Origin: Aeromicrobium phragmitis
GTDB taxonomy: Bacteria; Actinomycetota; Actinomycetes; Propionibacteriales; Nocardioidaceae
Length of the DNA stretch: 64,000 nt
Reading direction: 5' to 3'
NCBI RefSeq assembly: GCF_003674095.1
Contig: NZ_RDBF01000006.1
Span: 62,001-126,000 of the forward strand
The notes under the pieces were generated by a model that was not told the DNA's origin, made no database searches, and saw only the letters and a list, made by a program, of their open reading frames with translations. Shown here piece after piece: positions 7,704 through 15,465 of the stretch. How positions within the stretch are numbered: position 1 is the first letter of the stretch; each line of letters opens with the position of its first letter. The position numbers and the translations under genes are program-made.

Positions 7704-9172
7704 TGGCGGTGCGCAACGACTGGTCGGGCCACAGCTTCGAGCATCCGCCTGGACGCGTCCCGATCGCCGGTGATGCGCTGCACCTGCGCACCGGCACCCC
7801 GCTGTCGAACGTGATGCGCCTCGCTCCGACGATGGGCGACATCTTCGAGGTCCGGGTGTTCGGACAGAAGTTCGTGTTCGTGCAGAGCGCGGAGCTCGCG
7901 GCCGAGCTGTGCGACGAGAGCCGGTTCCGCAAGGCGCTGTCGCCGGCGTTGGAGGCGCTGCGAGAGTTCGTCGGCGATGCGCTGTTCACCGCCTACGACG
8001 GGGAGCCGAACTGGCAGCGGGCGCACGACCTCCTCATGCCGGCCTTCACCAAAGAGTCCATGCGCGGCTACCACGCCACGATGTTGGAGACCGCGCGCGA
8101 GATGTTCGACGTGTGGGACGCGGTGCGCGGGCCGATCGACGTCACTGCGGACATGACCAAACTGACGATGGAGACGATCAGCCGCACGGCCTTCAGTCGC
8201 GACTTCGGTTCCTTCACCTCCCGAGAAGTGCATCCGTTCGTGCCGGCCATGATCGCCGCCCTCACCACGGGAATGCGCAAGTCGTCGCTCGACACGATCC
8301 CCGGCGGCAAGCGGATCGCCCGCAAGATCGACGCGGAGAACGCCGACCACCTCGCCTACGTGGACCAGCTCGTCGACGACCTGATCACGCAGCGACGGGC
8401 CGGGGGAGAGGATCGCGGCGATCTGCTCGACCTCATGCTCAAGACCGCGCATCCGCAGACGGGCGAGCGGCTCGACGACGTCAACATCCGGCACCAGATC
8501 CTGACGTTTCTCGTCGCCGGGCACGAGACCACGTCGGGGGCGCTGAGCTTCTCGCTCTACTACCTGTCGCGGCATCCGGAGGTGCTGGCGCAGGCGCATG
8601 CGGAGACCGACGCGATCCTAGGTGCTGACCCCGAGGCGGAGCCGACCTTCGAGCAGGTGCCGAAGTTCCGGTATCTGCGGCGTATCCTCGACGAGGCGCT
8701 GCGCCTGTGGCCGACCGCTCCGGCATTCTCGCGCAGCCCGCGCGAGGAGACGTTGCTCGCGGGGAAGTACCGCATGACACCGGACGACTGGGCGCTGATC
8801 ATCCTGCCGCTGACTCACCGGGACGCGCGGGTCTGGGGTGAGGACGCCGATCAGTTCAACCCCGACCGCTTCCTCGCGCAGAACAGTCGGGGGCGGGCCA
8901 AGAACATCTACAAGCCCTTCGGCACGGGCGAGCGCGCCTGCATCGGTCGGCAGTTCGCTCTTCACGAGGCGATCCTCGTGCTCGCCCGTATCCTGCACCG
9001 GTACGAGATCACCGGCGACCCGGGTTACGAGTTGCGGATCGACGAGCGTCTGACCATTGTTCCCAAGGGCTTCACGCTCGAACTGCGCCCGCGTACCCCG
9101 TCGGACAACGACGGTCCAAAGCGCTCCGGCGGGGGAGACGACCTCGCCGGCCGATGCCCCGTCACGCACTGA
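7703..9172 (+). CDS. Cytochrome P450, CYP102-like haem domain without reductase
   Basis: A 489-residue P450. The motifs are I-helix VAGHETTSG (272-277), ExxR as EALR (331-334) and the haem loop KPFGTGERACIGRQFALHEA with proximal Cys 413. The haem loop and surrounding sequence resemble P450-BM3 (CYP102), a fatty acid hydroxylase. BM3-type proteins carry a fused FMN/FAD reductase, but this one stops about 75 residues after the haem Cys with a polar tail. It must therefore use separate redox partners, and none is encoded nearby. It forms an operon with the SDR. The CYP102-like label rests on motif resemblance. Confidence 0.88.
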   Translation: MAVRNDWSGHSFEHPPGRVPIAGDALHLRTGTPLSNVMRLAPTMGDIFEVRVFGQKFVFVQSAELAAELCDESRFRKALSPALEALREFVGDALFTAYDGEPNWQRAHDLLMPAFTKESMRGYHATMLETAREMFDVWDAVRGPIDVTADMTKLTMETISRTAFSRDFGSFTSREVHPFVPAMIAALTTGMRKSSLDTIPGGKRIARKIDAENADHLAYVDQLVDDLITQRRAGGEDRGDLLDLMLKTAHPQTGERLDDVNIRHQILTFLVAGHETTSGALSFSLYYLSRHPEVLAQAHAETDAILGADPEAEPTFEQVPKFRYLRRILDEALRLWPTAPAFSRSPREETLLAGKYRMTPDDWALIILPLTHRDARVWGEDADQFNPDRFLAQNSRGRAKNIYKPFGTGERACIGRQFALHEAILVLARILHRYEITGDPGYELRIDERLTIVPKGFTLELRPRTPSDNDGPKRSGGGDDLAGRCPVTH

Positions 9173-9175
9173 CGT

Positions 9176-9598
9176 TCAGCGGATGCTGGTGCGGCCGTCG
9201 GCGTGGATCGTCCAGAACGGGTTATGAGCGACCTCCCAGAGGTGCCCGTCCGGATCGGCGAAATAGCCGGAGTACCCGCCCCACGGCGTCGACTCCCCGG
9301 CCCGGGTGAGGACGGCGCCGGCGCCCACCGCGCGGGCGAGGATGGCATCGACCTCCTCGCGGGTCCGCGCGTTGTGCGCGAGGGCGATGCCGCAGAACCG
9401 GGCACCGGTATCGGTGACGCCGGCGTCGGCGGCGAGCTCGGCGCGAGACCACAGGGCGAGGACGATCCCGGGGAGTTGATAGAAGGCGACCTCGGGTTCG
9501 TCGTTGGCCTTGACGAACCCGAGGCCGTTCTCGTAGAAGGCCCGCGCACGGGCAAGATCGGCGACTCCGAGCGTGATGAGACTGAGACGTTGGTCCAT
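9176..9598 (-). CDS. VOC family protein
   Basis: A 140-residue vicinal-oxygen-chelate (glyoxalase-like) protein. It has LITLGVADLARARAFYENGLGF at the N-terminus and GGYSGYFADPDGHLWEVAHNP at the C-terminus, the usual paired motif set. The metal-binding pattern is only partly visible, and enzyme activity is not assured. I chose the start at 9598 because TAGCGT lies 7 nt upstream; an ATG three codons earlier (9607) is the alternative. It ends 3 nt from the convergent P450 stop. Confidence 0.75.
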   Translation of the reverse strand: MDQRLSLITLGVADLARARAFYENGLGFVKANDEPEVAFYQLPGIVLALWSRAELAADAGVTDTGARFCGIALAHNARTREEVDAILARAVGAGAVLTRAGESTPWGGYSGYFADPDGHLWEVAHNPFWTIHADGRTSIR

Positions 9599-9605
9599 GC
9601 TCGTC

Positions 9606-9611
9606 ACGCTA
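9606..9611 (-). promoter_or_regulatory. -10 element, leaderless VOC gene promoter
   Basis: TAGCGT on the minus strand, 7 nt before the ATG at 9598. It lies inside the longer alternative reading frame, which argues against the start at 9607. Confidence 0.45.
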
Positions 9612-9628
9612 GTGCCGACCGCTGACGA

Positions 9629-10108
9629 TCACCGCTGCTCGGAGTCGTCCTCGGCGGTGATCGCCTTGGTGGTGCCGCCCTCGCTGATCGAGATGCGGGT
9701 CGGCTCGGTGCCGGCGTACACGCCGCTGACCCGGATGTTCAGCACTCCCTTGTCGTACGAGGCACTGACGGCCTCAGCGCCGATGTGCGACGGCAGCGTG
9801 AACGTGCGCTCGAACTGGCCGTAGCGGATCTCGCGGATGCTGCGCCCCTCGTGATCCTCCGCGCGCTCGTCACGGCGCTCGCCGCGGACGACGAGACGAT
9901 CCTGGACGACCTCGACGGTCACGTCGGACTCGATGTCGATGCCGGGAACCTCGAGCCGGACGATGACGTCGTCGCCGTCACGCACCGCCTCCGCGGCGGG
10001 CATGAAGTCCGTGCGCATCGGTTCGGGCCACGTGCCGGGACCGAACGCGGAGCGCATGAGGGCGTCGAAGGGGTCGCGGCGAGTGAACAGGGAAAGAGTG
10101 GTCGACAT
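9629..10108 (-). CDS. Hsp20/alpha-crystallin small heat shock protein
   Basis: A 159-residue small heat shock chaperone. The N-terminal arm carries TRRDPFDALMRSAFG. The alpha-crystallin domain (about 40-140) includes VIVRLEVPGIDIESDVTVEV and GVLNIRVSGV, the variant of the A-x-x-x-n-GVL-x-I/V motif. It holds unfolding proteins in the cytoplasm during heat stress. A good ribosome site (AAGGAGG) precedes the ATG. The 10154-10178 inverted repeat upstream matches an HspR/HAIR operator, so heat induction by HspR release is likely. Confidence 0.92.
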   Translation of the reverse strand: MSTTLSLFTRRDPFDALMRSAFGPGTWPEPMRTDFMPAAEAVRDGDDVIVRLEVPGIDIESDVTVEVVQDRLVVRGERRDERAEDHEGRSIREIRYGQFERTFTLPSHIGAEAVSASYDKGVLNIRVSGVYAGTEPTRISISEGGTTKAITAEDDSEQR

Positions 10109-10153
10109 GGTGGCAGTCCTCCTTCTTTCACGTTCCCGGTCCCGTCGACCGGT

Positions 10154-10178
10154 AAGTTGAGTCTAACGCGCTCAACTT
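10154..10178. promoter_or_regulatory. HAIR-like operator (HspR site) upstream of hsp20
   Basis: Inverted repeat AAGTTGAG-N9-CTCAACTT. Written in HAIR register it is GTTGAGT-N7-GCTCAAC, against the published consensus CTTGAGT-N7-ACTCAAG. It lies about 46 nt upstream of the hsp20 ATG, over the likely promoter. Confidence 0.7.
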
Positions 10179-10233
10179 TCGTGCTTCAAGGCCGCGCATC
10201 CCAAATTTCGCTGAGGGCGAAATCCCTGCGTTT

Positions 10234-11091
10234 TCAGCCCTGCTCCGCCGCCGCAAGGGTGTCGTGCAGCGGTGTGGTGGGTCGCCCGATCAGCGCGCTG
10301 AGCTCGCCTGTGGTCGCGCCCAGTTCACCCCTGGCGATGGCCGCGTCGATGCCGACGACGAACTCGATCGCCGCTTCGGGCAGGCCCGCCTGGCGGAGTG
10401 CCTCGCGATGCTCGTCCGGGGACACGTGACGCACCTCCGCGTCGGCTCCGGTGACGGCGCTCAGCGTCTTCGCCAACTCCTCGAAGGTCCAGGCGGTGTC
10501 GCCCGACAGCTCGTAGACCGGCTTCGCGTGAGGTGTGGTGAGCACGGCAGCGGCAGCCGCGGCGTAGTCAGCGCGATCGGCCGAGGCGACGGTGCCGTCA
10601 CCGGCGCTGGTCACCACGGCACCGTACTGGCGGGCGTTCTCGAGCTCGCTCAGGTAGTTCTCGCTGTACCAGCCGTTGCGAAGGATGACGTGATCGAGAC
10701 CCGAGTCCGCGAGGAGGCGTTCGGTCTCGACGTGATCGGGAGCGACGGGGTTGAGGGAGGTGTCGCTGGCTCCGAGCGCGCTGGTGTACACGATTCGCCC
10801 GACGCCGGTGGCGCGGGCGGCCTCGATGACAGCGCGGTGCTGCTCGACCCGCTGGCCGACGGCGTTGCTCGAGATCAACAGCAGGTCGGTGACGTCGTGA
10901 AGGGCTGCCGCCAAGTCCTCGGGCCGGTCGTAGTCGAAGGTGCGCACCTGAGCTCCGCGCTCGCCGAGGTGGGCGGCGCGCTGGGGGTCGCGCGCGAGGG
11001 CGACGACCTGGTCGAGGCTGACGTGCTCGGCGAGCGCATCGACGACGAGGGTGCCGAGGGCGCCCGTCGATCCGGTCACGGCGATGGTCAT
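10234..11091 (-). CDS. NAD(P)H-binding NmrA/QorB-type oxidoreductase
   Basis: A 285-residue atypical SDR. Its N-terminal MTIAVTGSTGALGTLVVDAL is a GxxGxxG Rossmann motif, and the NmrA/YtfG pattern follows (RIVYTSALGASDT, DHVILRNGWYSENY). E. coli YtfG (QorB) is an NADPH quinone reductase with this architecture. An AGGAGA ribosome site precedes the ATG. It is divergent from an HxlR regulator, which mirrors the E. coli ytfG-ytfH arrangement. Two palindromes in the 70-nt gap are likely operators. Confidence 0.85.
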   Translation of the reverse strand: MTIAVTGSTGALGTLVVDALAEHVSLDQVVALARDPQRAAHLGERGAQVRTFDYDRPEDLAAALHDVTDLLLISSNAVGQRVEQHRAVIEAARATGVGRIVYTSALGASDTSLNPVAPDHVETERLLADSGLDHVILRNGWYSENYLSELENARQYGAVVTSAGDGTVASADRADYAAAAAAVLTTPHAKPVYELSGDTAWTFEELAKTLSAVTGADAEVRHVSPDEHREALRQAGLPEAAIEFVVGIDAAIARGELGATTGELSALIGRPTTPLHDTLAAAEQG

Positions 11092-11111
11092 GACATTCTC
11101 CTGTCGAGATA

Positions 11112-11141
11112 CTTACGTTTCGTAAGCACTATACTCGAGTA
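11112..11141. promoter_or_regulatory. HxlR-type operator pair between the oxidoreductase and regulator genes
   Basis: Two symmetric sites: CTTACG-ttt-CGTAAG (11112-11126) and TACTCGAGTA (11132-11141). They occupy the short divergent promoter between a QorB-like gene and an HxlR gene. HxlR regulators usually bind the shared promoter of such pairs. Confidence 0.6.
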
Positions 11142-11164
11142 AGTTCAAGAGCCGGGAGGTGGCC

Positions 11165-11521
11165 ATGGTCGATCCACGACCCTTCGACGTGTTCGCGACC
11201 GACTGCCCGTCGCGCTCGGTACTCGATCACGTGACGAGCCGCTGGGGAGCGTTGACGCTCGCTGCGCTGCGGCCAGGACCCCGCCGCTTCAACGACGTCG
11301 CGCGCGCCATCGGGGGTATCAGTGACCGGATGCTCTCGCAGACCTTGAAGACGCTGGAGGGCGACGGGCTGGTCGTCCGCGATGAGCAGCCCGGCGGGCA
11401 GCGGGTCGAGTACGCACTGACGCCCGAGGGGGAGCGGATCGCCGACGCGACGCGCCATCTCATCGACGCGCTCTACGAGGTGATGCCGACGCTGTTGGCG
11501 CCCCGGAGTGCCGGCGCCTAG
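11165..11521 (+). CDS. HxlR family transcriptional regulator
   Basis: A 118-residue winged-helix regulator of the HxlR family. It has the early cysteine (ATDCPSRSVLDHV), SRWGALTLAALRPGPRRFNDVARAIGGISDRMLSQTLKTLEGDGLV, and the wing EYALTPEGE. The N-terminal Cys is at the place of the redox-sensing Cys in YodB/HypR/QorR-type members, so quinone or electrophile sensing is plausible. ATG 11165 follows GGGAGG at 5 nt; a GTG two codons upstream is the alternative. Its stop overlaps the convergent mug stop by 4 nt. Confidence 0.88.
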   Translation: MVDPRPFDVFATDCPSRSVLDHVTSRWGALTLAALRPGPRRFNDVARAIGGISDRMLSQTLKTLEGDGLVVRDEQPGGQRVEYALTPEGERIADATRHLIDALYEVMPTLLAPRSAGA

Positions 11522-12084
11522 GCGTCCAGCAGATTTGCGGCGCGGGCGATCTCCGCGTAGTCGGCGGCCAGCGTCGCCGGCGTGGCGTGCGCGTTCAACC
11601 CGCTGGGGTTGGGCGCGACCCACAGCTGTGCTCCGCCCAGATTCTGGGGCTGCCGTCCCGTGGCGGCGCGAGGCTCTGCGAAGGCGGTGCGATACGCCGT
11701 GACACCGAGCACGGCGACGACGCGGGGCTGGCGTTCCTCGACAAGGCCAGCGAGCCGTCGCCGCCCGTCCACCAGCTCGACGCGATCGAGTTCGTCGGCG
11801 CGGGCCGAGGCGCGGGCGACGAGGTTGGTGATGCCGATGCCGCGGGCCGCGAGCTGCGGGCGCGCCTCCTTGGGATCGATCGTGTCGATCAGGCCGGCGT
11901 CACGCAGCGCGGGGTAGAAGCGGTTGCCGCGCCGCGCGAAGTGCAGCCCGGTGGCCGCGCTGATGAGCCCGGGATTGATGCCGACGAACAGCAGTCGCAA
12001 CTCGCCATCGGGAAGCAAGTCGGGGATCGTGCGCCCGGCAAACGACTCCAACTCCGCGCGCGTCCACCGGCCCCGCGTACTCAC
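11518..12084 (-). CDS. mug: Mismatch-specific DNA glycosylase (Mug/TDG)
   Basis: A 188-residue member of the uracil-DNA glycosylase superfamily, family 2. It has the nucleotide-pocket motif LLFVGINPGLISAATG (Asn in GINPG) and the minor-groove loop NPSGLNAHATP. It removes U or T opposite G, and ethenocytosine in characterised members. GTG start with TAGGCT 6 nt upstream, so probably leaderless. Convergent with the HxlR gene, sharing the tetranucleotide CTAG as overlapping stop codons. Confidence 0.92.
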   Translation of the reverse strand: MSTRGRWTRAELESFAGRTIPDLLPDGELRLLFVGINPGLISAATGLHFARRGNRFYPALRDAGLIDTIDPKEARPQLAARGIGITNLVARASARADELDRVELVDGRRRLAGLVEERQPRVVAVLGVTAYRTAFAEPRAATGRQPQNLGGAQLWVAPNPSGLNAHATPATLAADYAEIARAANLLDA

Positions 12085-12090
12085 CCGGTC

Positions 12091-12096
12091 AGCCTA
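12091..12096 (-). promoter_or_regulatory. -10 element, leaderless mug promoter
   Basis: TAGGCT on the minus strand, 6 nt before the GTG start of mug. Confidence 0.5.
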
Positions 12097-12160
12097 AGCC
12101 GCTCGCCCCCGCGGTGGGCGGTGCGTGGTCAACCTGATCGAGTGCTTGATGCGTTGACAG

Positions 12161-12201
12161 GGCACCGCTGTTCGACGGGTCGAGTTGCTGAGGCACCGCT
12201 G
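12161..12201. repeat. Short direct repeat between mug and msrA
   Basis: GGCACCGCTG occurs at 12161-12170 and 12192-12201, a 31-nt offset, with looser similarity on both sides of each copy. It lies downstream of msrA. It could be decayed intergenic repeat sequence; no clear terminator hairpin is visible. Confidence 0.45.
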
Positions 12202-12212
12202 CTCGGGCGTGC

Positions 12213-12854
12213 TCAGGCGTCGGCGTACTGCACGCCGGTCGCGTGGAGGGGGCAGTAGCCGAACGGGTTCTTCACCAGGTACTGCTGGTGGAACTCCTCG
12301 GCATAGAAGTACGCGTCCAGCGGGCGGATCTCGGTGGTGATCTGTCCGTAGCCGTGCGCGGTCATCTGCCGCTGGTACGCCTCGCGCGACGCCTCGGCCT
12401 TGCGCTGCTGCTCCTCACTCGTGGTGAGCAGGATCGAGCGGTACTGGCTGCCGCGGTCGTTGCCCTGGCGCATGCCCTGCGTCGGGTCGTGGTTCTCCCA
12501 GAACACCTTGAGCAGCTGGTCGTAGCTGGTCACGGCGGGATCGAAGATCACGCGCACGACTTCGGCATGCCCGGTCATCCCGGTGCACACCTCGTCATAG
12601 GTGGGATGGGGGGTCACGCCGCCGGCGTAACCGACCGAGGTCGACCACACGCCGGGCTGCTCCCAGAACGTCTTCTCTTCGCCCCAGAAGCAACCGAGAC
12701 CGAAAACGGCGACCTCGAAGCCCTCGGGGCCATCGGTCTCGATCGGGTTCCCGGTCACCAGGTGCCGATCGCCCACCGCGAACGGGCGCGTCGCTCGGCC
12801 CGGCAGCGCCGTCTCGCGGGTGGGAAGCTGGGTCTTGTCGCGACCGAAGATCAT
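12213..12854 (-). CDS. msrA: Peptide-methionine (S)-S-oxide reductase MsrA
   Basis: A 213-residue MsrA that reduces the S-epimer of methionine sulfoxide in proteins. The catalytic motif [11 protein letters not shown] is at residues 54-64 with nucleophile Cys 55. [26 protein letters not shown] and [18 protein letters not shown] are intact. It has an N-terminal extension of about 45 residues, common in actinobacterial MsrA. I chose the ATG at 12854 because GAGGCG precedes it and the frame upstream looks non-coding. A C-terminal Cys ([10 protein letters not shown]) could act as the resolving residue. Confidence 0.93.
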   Translation of the reverse strand: MIFGRDKTQLPTRETALPGRATRPFAVGDRHLVTGNPIETDGPEGFEVAVFGLGCFWGEEKTFWEQPGVWSTSVGYAGGVTPHPTYDEVCTGMTGHAEVVRVIFDPAVTSYDQLLKVFWENHDPTQGMRQGNDRGSQYRSILLTTSEEQQRKAEASREAYQRQMTAHGYGQITTEIRPLDAYFYAEEFHQQYLVKNPFGYCPLHATGVQYADA

Positions 12855-12925
12855 GGTTCGCCTCATCACTACTGGAGAATGCGGGGACAACTCGCACAAC
12901 GCGCGGCGGCGTCGGAGTGTTCCCT

Positions 12926-12931
12926 TAGTCT
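12926..12931 (+). promoter_or_regulatory. -10 element, leaderless AI-2E permease promoter
   Basis: TAGTCT, 6 nt before the GTG at 12938. Confidence 0.5.
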
Positions 12932-12937
12932 CGAAGA

Positions 12938-14053
12938 GTGAGCAGTGGAAGTCCGCGTCCGGACGGTCGACGTTACGAGGTTCCGATCGGCATCGAGATC
13001 GCTGCGGCGTGGTCCTGGCGTCTCATCGTCATCGCAGTGGCCGGATACGCCCTGGCCTGGTTGCTCGGGTTCCTCTCCGAGGTCACAGTGCCGCTCGCGG
13101 TCGGGCTCCTGCTCACCGCGTTGACCGCCGGTGCCGTCGATGGGATGCACCGGCGGCGGGTCCCTCGCGTGCTCGCCACCTTTATCGTGGTCATCGGGAT
13201 GCTGGTGGCGGTCGGCGGGCTGGTGACGGTCGTCGGCGCACAGCTGTCGACCCAGTTCAACGACCTCCGCGACGCCGTCGTCGAGGGCATCAGCCAGCTG
13301 CAGGACTGGGCCAAGCAGGGTCCGCTCAACCTCAGCGACGCCCAGCTGGCCCAATGGATCGACCGGGTCCAAGCCGCGATCGCCTCGAGCGACAGCTCCG
13401 TCGTCAGTCAGGCCACCGAGGTGGGCACCCGGGTCACCCACTTCGTCGCGGGCTTCTTCATCGCGATCTTCGCAGCGTTCTTCTTCCTCTACGACGGTGC
13501 CAGGATCTGGAACTGGATCGTGCAGTTCTTTCCCCGTGCCTCGCGAGACAAGGTGCGGTCGTCGGGACGCGCTGCCTGGGGCTCACTCACCGCGTTCGTG
13601 CGGGCCACCGTACTGGTCGCCCTCGCCGATGCGGTCGGCATCGCGCTCGTAGCCGTGATCTTACAGGTACCCCTCGCCCTGGCCATCGGGGTGCTGGTGT
13701 TCCTCGGCGCTTTCGTCCCGATCGTGGGAGCGCTGATTTCGGGCCTCGTCGCGGTGCTGGTGGCGTTGGTGGCTCACGGACCGATCACCGCACTGTTGAT
13801 GCTCGCCGGGGTCGTCGCGGTGCAGCAGATCGAGTCGCACGTCCTGCAGCCGTTTCTCATGGGGCACATCGTCGCGATCCACCCGCTCGCCATCATCGTC
13901 GCGATCGCTGCCGGCATCGTCATCGCCGGCATCGTCGGGGCGCTGCTCGCCGTCCCCTTCGCCGCCTGCGTTAACAGCATCGTGCGCCATCTGGCCGAGG
14001 GCGACCCTCCGGTGACCGACGGGATGGTGGGCGACGAGTCGCGCGACACCTAG
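12938..14053 (+). CDS. AI-2E family transporter
   Basis: A 371-residue membrane protein of the AI-2 exporter superfamily (UPF0118). Two N-terminal TM helices are followed by a soluble loop (about 95-170, [20 protein letters not shown]). A C-terminal helix group includes [19 protein letters not shown] and the family motif [14 protein letters not shown]. Family members export small solutes or act as Na+/H+ antiporters in some Gram-positives; the substrate here is unknown. It starts at GTG, probably leaderless. It precedes the glycine betaine operon but is separated by a 170-nt leader, so it is likely a separate unit. Confidence 0.88.
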   Translation: MSSGSPRPDGRRYEVPIGIEIAAAWSWRLIVIAVAGYALAWLLGFLSEVTVPLAVGLLLTALTAGAVDGMHRRRVPRVLATFIVVIGMLVAVGGLVTVVGAQLSTQFNDLRDAVVEGISQLQDWAKQGPLNLSDAQLAQWIDRVQAAIASSDSSVVSQATEVGTRVTHFVAGFFIAIFAAFFFLYDGARIWNWIVQFFPRASRDKVRSSGRAAWGSLTAFVRATVLVALADAVGIALVAVILQVPLALAIGVLVFLGAFVPIVGALISGLVAVLVALVAHGPITALLMLAGVVAVQQIESHVLQPFLMGHIVAIHPLAIIVAIAAGIVIAGIVGALLAVPFAACVNSIVRHLAEGDPPVTDGMVGDESRDT

Positions 14054-14223
14054 CGCCGCCACGCCTCCGCTTTCAGCGTTCCTGAAGCCCCCCTGAACAC
14101 CTGCTGAGAAACGCTGGTAAAGTCACCTGCCGCTGACCGAGACGAGACAACAACGTGAAGAACGGCAGAGGCCTGTAGTACCGGGGGGTTCAACACCGCG
14201 GGCCGGAAGACGAGGCAACTGAC
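14054..14223 (+). promoter_or_regulatory. Promoter and 5' leader of the proVWX operon
   Basis: This non-coding stretch holds a TAAAGT hexamer at 14118-14123 as candidate -10, then a leader of about 95 nt. A 6-bp stem CTGCCG/CGGCAG (14127-14132 with 14163-14168) can form. I cannot match it to a known riboswitch. Osmotic control of the operon would be expected, but no operator is recognised. Confidence 0.35.
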
Positions 14224-15465
14224 GTGGCACTGATCGAAGCCGAACACCTCTACAAAGTGTTCGGCCGTGGCGCTAAGCGCGCGGTCGGACGACTGCAACG
14301 TGGCGAGTCCCGCAACGATCTCCGGGCCGAAGGACTCACCGCCGCCGTGATCGATGCCAGCTTCGCGGTCGAGCGCGGAGAGATCTTCGTCGCGATGGGC
14401 CTGTCGGGCTCGGGCAAGTCCACCCTGATCCGGATGATCAACGGCTTGCTGACGCCGACGAGCGGCAGCATCCGGATCGACGGTGAAGACATCAATGACC
14501 TCGATGGTCAAGGACTGCGGCGCGTGCGGCGCGACAAGGTCAGCATGGTCTTCCAGCACTTCGCCCTGCTGCCGCACCGGACGGTCGGTGAGAATGCCGC
14601 CTACGGGCTCAAATTGCGCGGCATGAACCGTGCGGAACGCGAACGGCGTGCCGAAGAGGCGCTGAGCATGGTCGGGCTCGGCGGCTGGGGCGGTTCGATG
14701 CCCGGTGAGCTCTCCGGAGGCATGCGCCAGCGTGTGGGACTGGCCCGCGCGCTGGCTGCCGGCACCGAGATCCTGCTGATGGACGAGGCCTTCAGCGCGC
14801 TCGATCCGCTGATCCGACGCGAGATGCAGGACCAGCTGCTGGAGCTGCAGACCAAGCTGGACAAGACGATCGTCTTCATCACGCACGATCTCAACGAGTC
14901 CATGCGCCTCGGGGACCGGATCGCGATGATGCGCGACGGTCAGATCGAGCAGATCGGCTCCTCCGAACAGATCCTCAACGACCCCGCCAACGACTACGTG
15001 GCGCAGTTCATCCAGGACGTCGACCGCACGCGGGTGCTCACCGCGTCGTCGGTGATGGAGCGGCCGGTCGCGGTGATCGGTCCCGATCAGGGCCCGCGCA
15101 CGGCGCACAAGCTCATGCGCGAGCACCAGGTCTCCTCGCTCATGGTGGTCGACCGCCAGCGCAACGTGCGCGGAGCGGTCGCCGAGAAGGATGTCGCCGC
15201 TGCCGTCGAACGTGGCCGGGACACCCTGGACGGCCTGATCCTTCCCGTGGTGACGGTGGACCCGGACGTCGCGGTCGCGGATCTGTTCGGCGCTTCCGCT
15301 GAGAGCCCGACGGCGCTCGCGGTCGTCGACGGCCAGCGGTTGGTGGGAGTGATCCCGCGTGTCACGCTGCTCAGCGCGCTCGGTGCCGTGGGTGGTCCGC
15401 AGGACAACGGCGACGGATCGAACGGCATCGGTACCACCAGTCCCCTCGAGGAGGTGACCTCATGA
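14224..15465 (+). CDS. proV: Glycine betaine/proline ABC transporter ATP-binding protein with CBS domains
   Basis: A 413-residue ATPase of the ProV/OpuAA type. The features are Walker A GLSGSGKST (about 59-67), Q-loop FQHFALLPH, signature LSGGMRQR, Walker B ILLMDEAFSALDP and H-loop FITHDLNES. The C-terminal 130 residues form a CBS pair (SSLMVVDRQRNVRGAV, ALAVVDGQRLVGVIP), which in OpuA senses ionic strength or c-di-AMP. Import of compatible solutes under osmotic stress is the expected role. GTG start. The stop overlaps the permease ATG by 4 nt. Confidence 0.93.
   Translation: MALIEAEHLYKVFGRGAKRAVGRLQRGESRNDLRAEGLTAAVIDASFAVERGEIFVAMGLSGSGKSTLIRMINGLLTPTSGSIRIDGEDINDLDGQGLRRVRRDKVSMVFQHFALLPHRTVGENAAYGLKLRGMNRAERERRAEEALSMVGLGGWGGSMPGELSGGMRQRVGLARALAAGTEILLMDEAFSALDPLIRREMQDQLLELQTKLDKTIVFITHDLNESMRLGDRIAMMRDGQIEQIGSSEQILNDPANDYVAQFIQDVDRTRVLTASSVMERPVAVIGPDQGPRTAHKLMREHQVSSLMVVDRQRNVRGAVAEKDVAAAVERGRDTLDGLILPVVTVDPDVAVADLFGASAESPTALAVVDGQRLVGVIPRVTLLSALGAVGGPQDNGDGSNGIGTTSPLEEVTS

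Noticed and set aside
7703-9172. A complete P450-BM3-type self-sufficient enzyme.
   Set aside because: The protein ends shortly after the haem domain. The next gene is a VOC protein on the opposite strand, so there is no reductase.
14154-14177. A seven-codon frame (GTG to TAG) in the proV leader as a leader peptide.
   Set aside because: There is no ribosome site and no -10 at leaderless distance. Such frames are common by chance.
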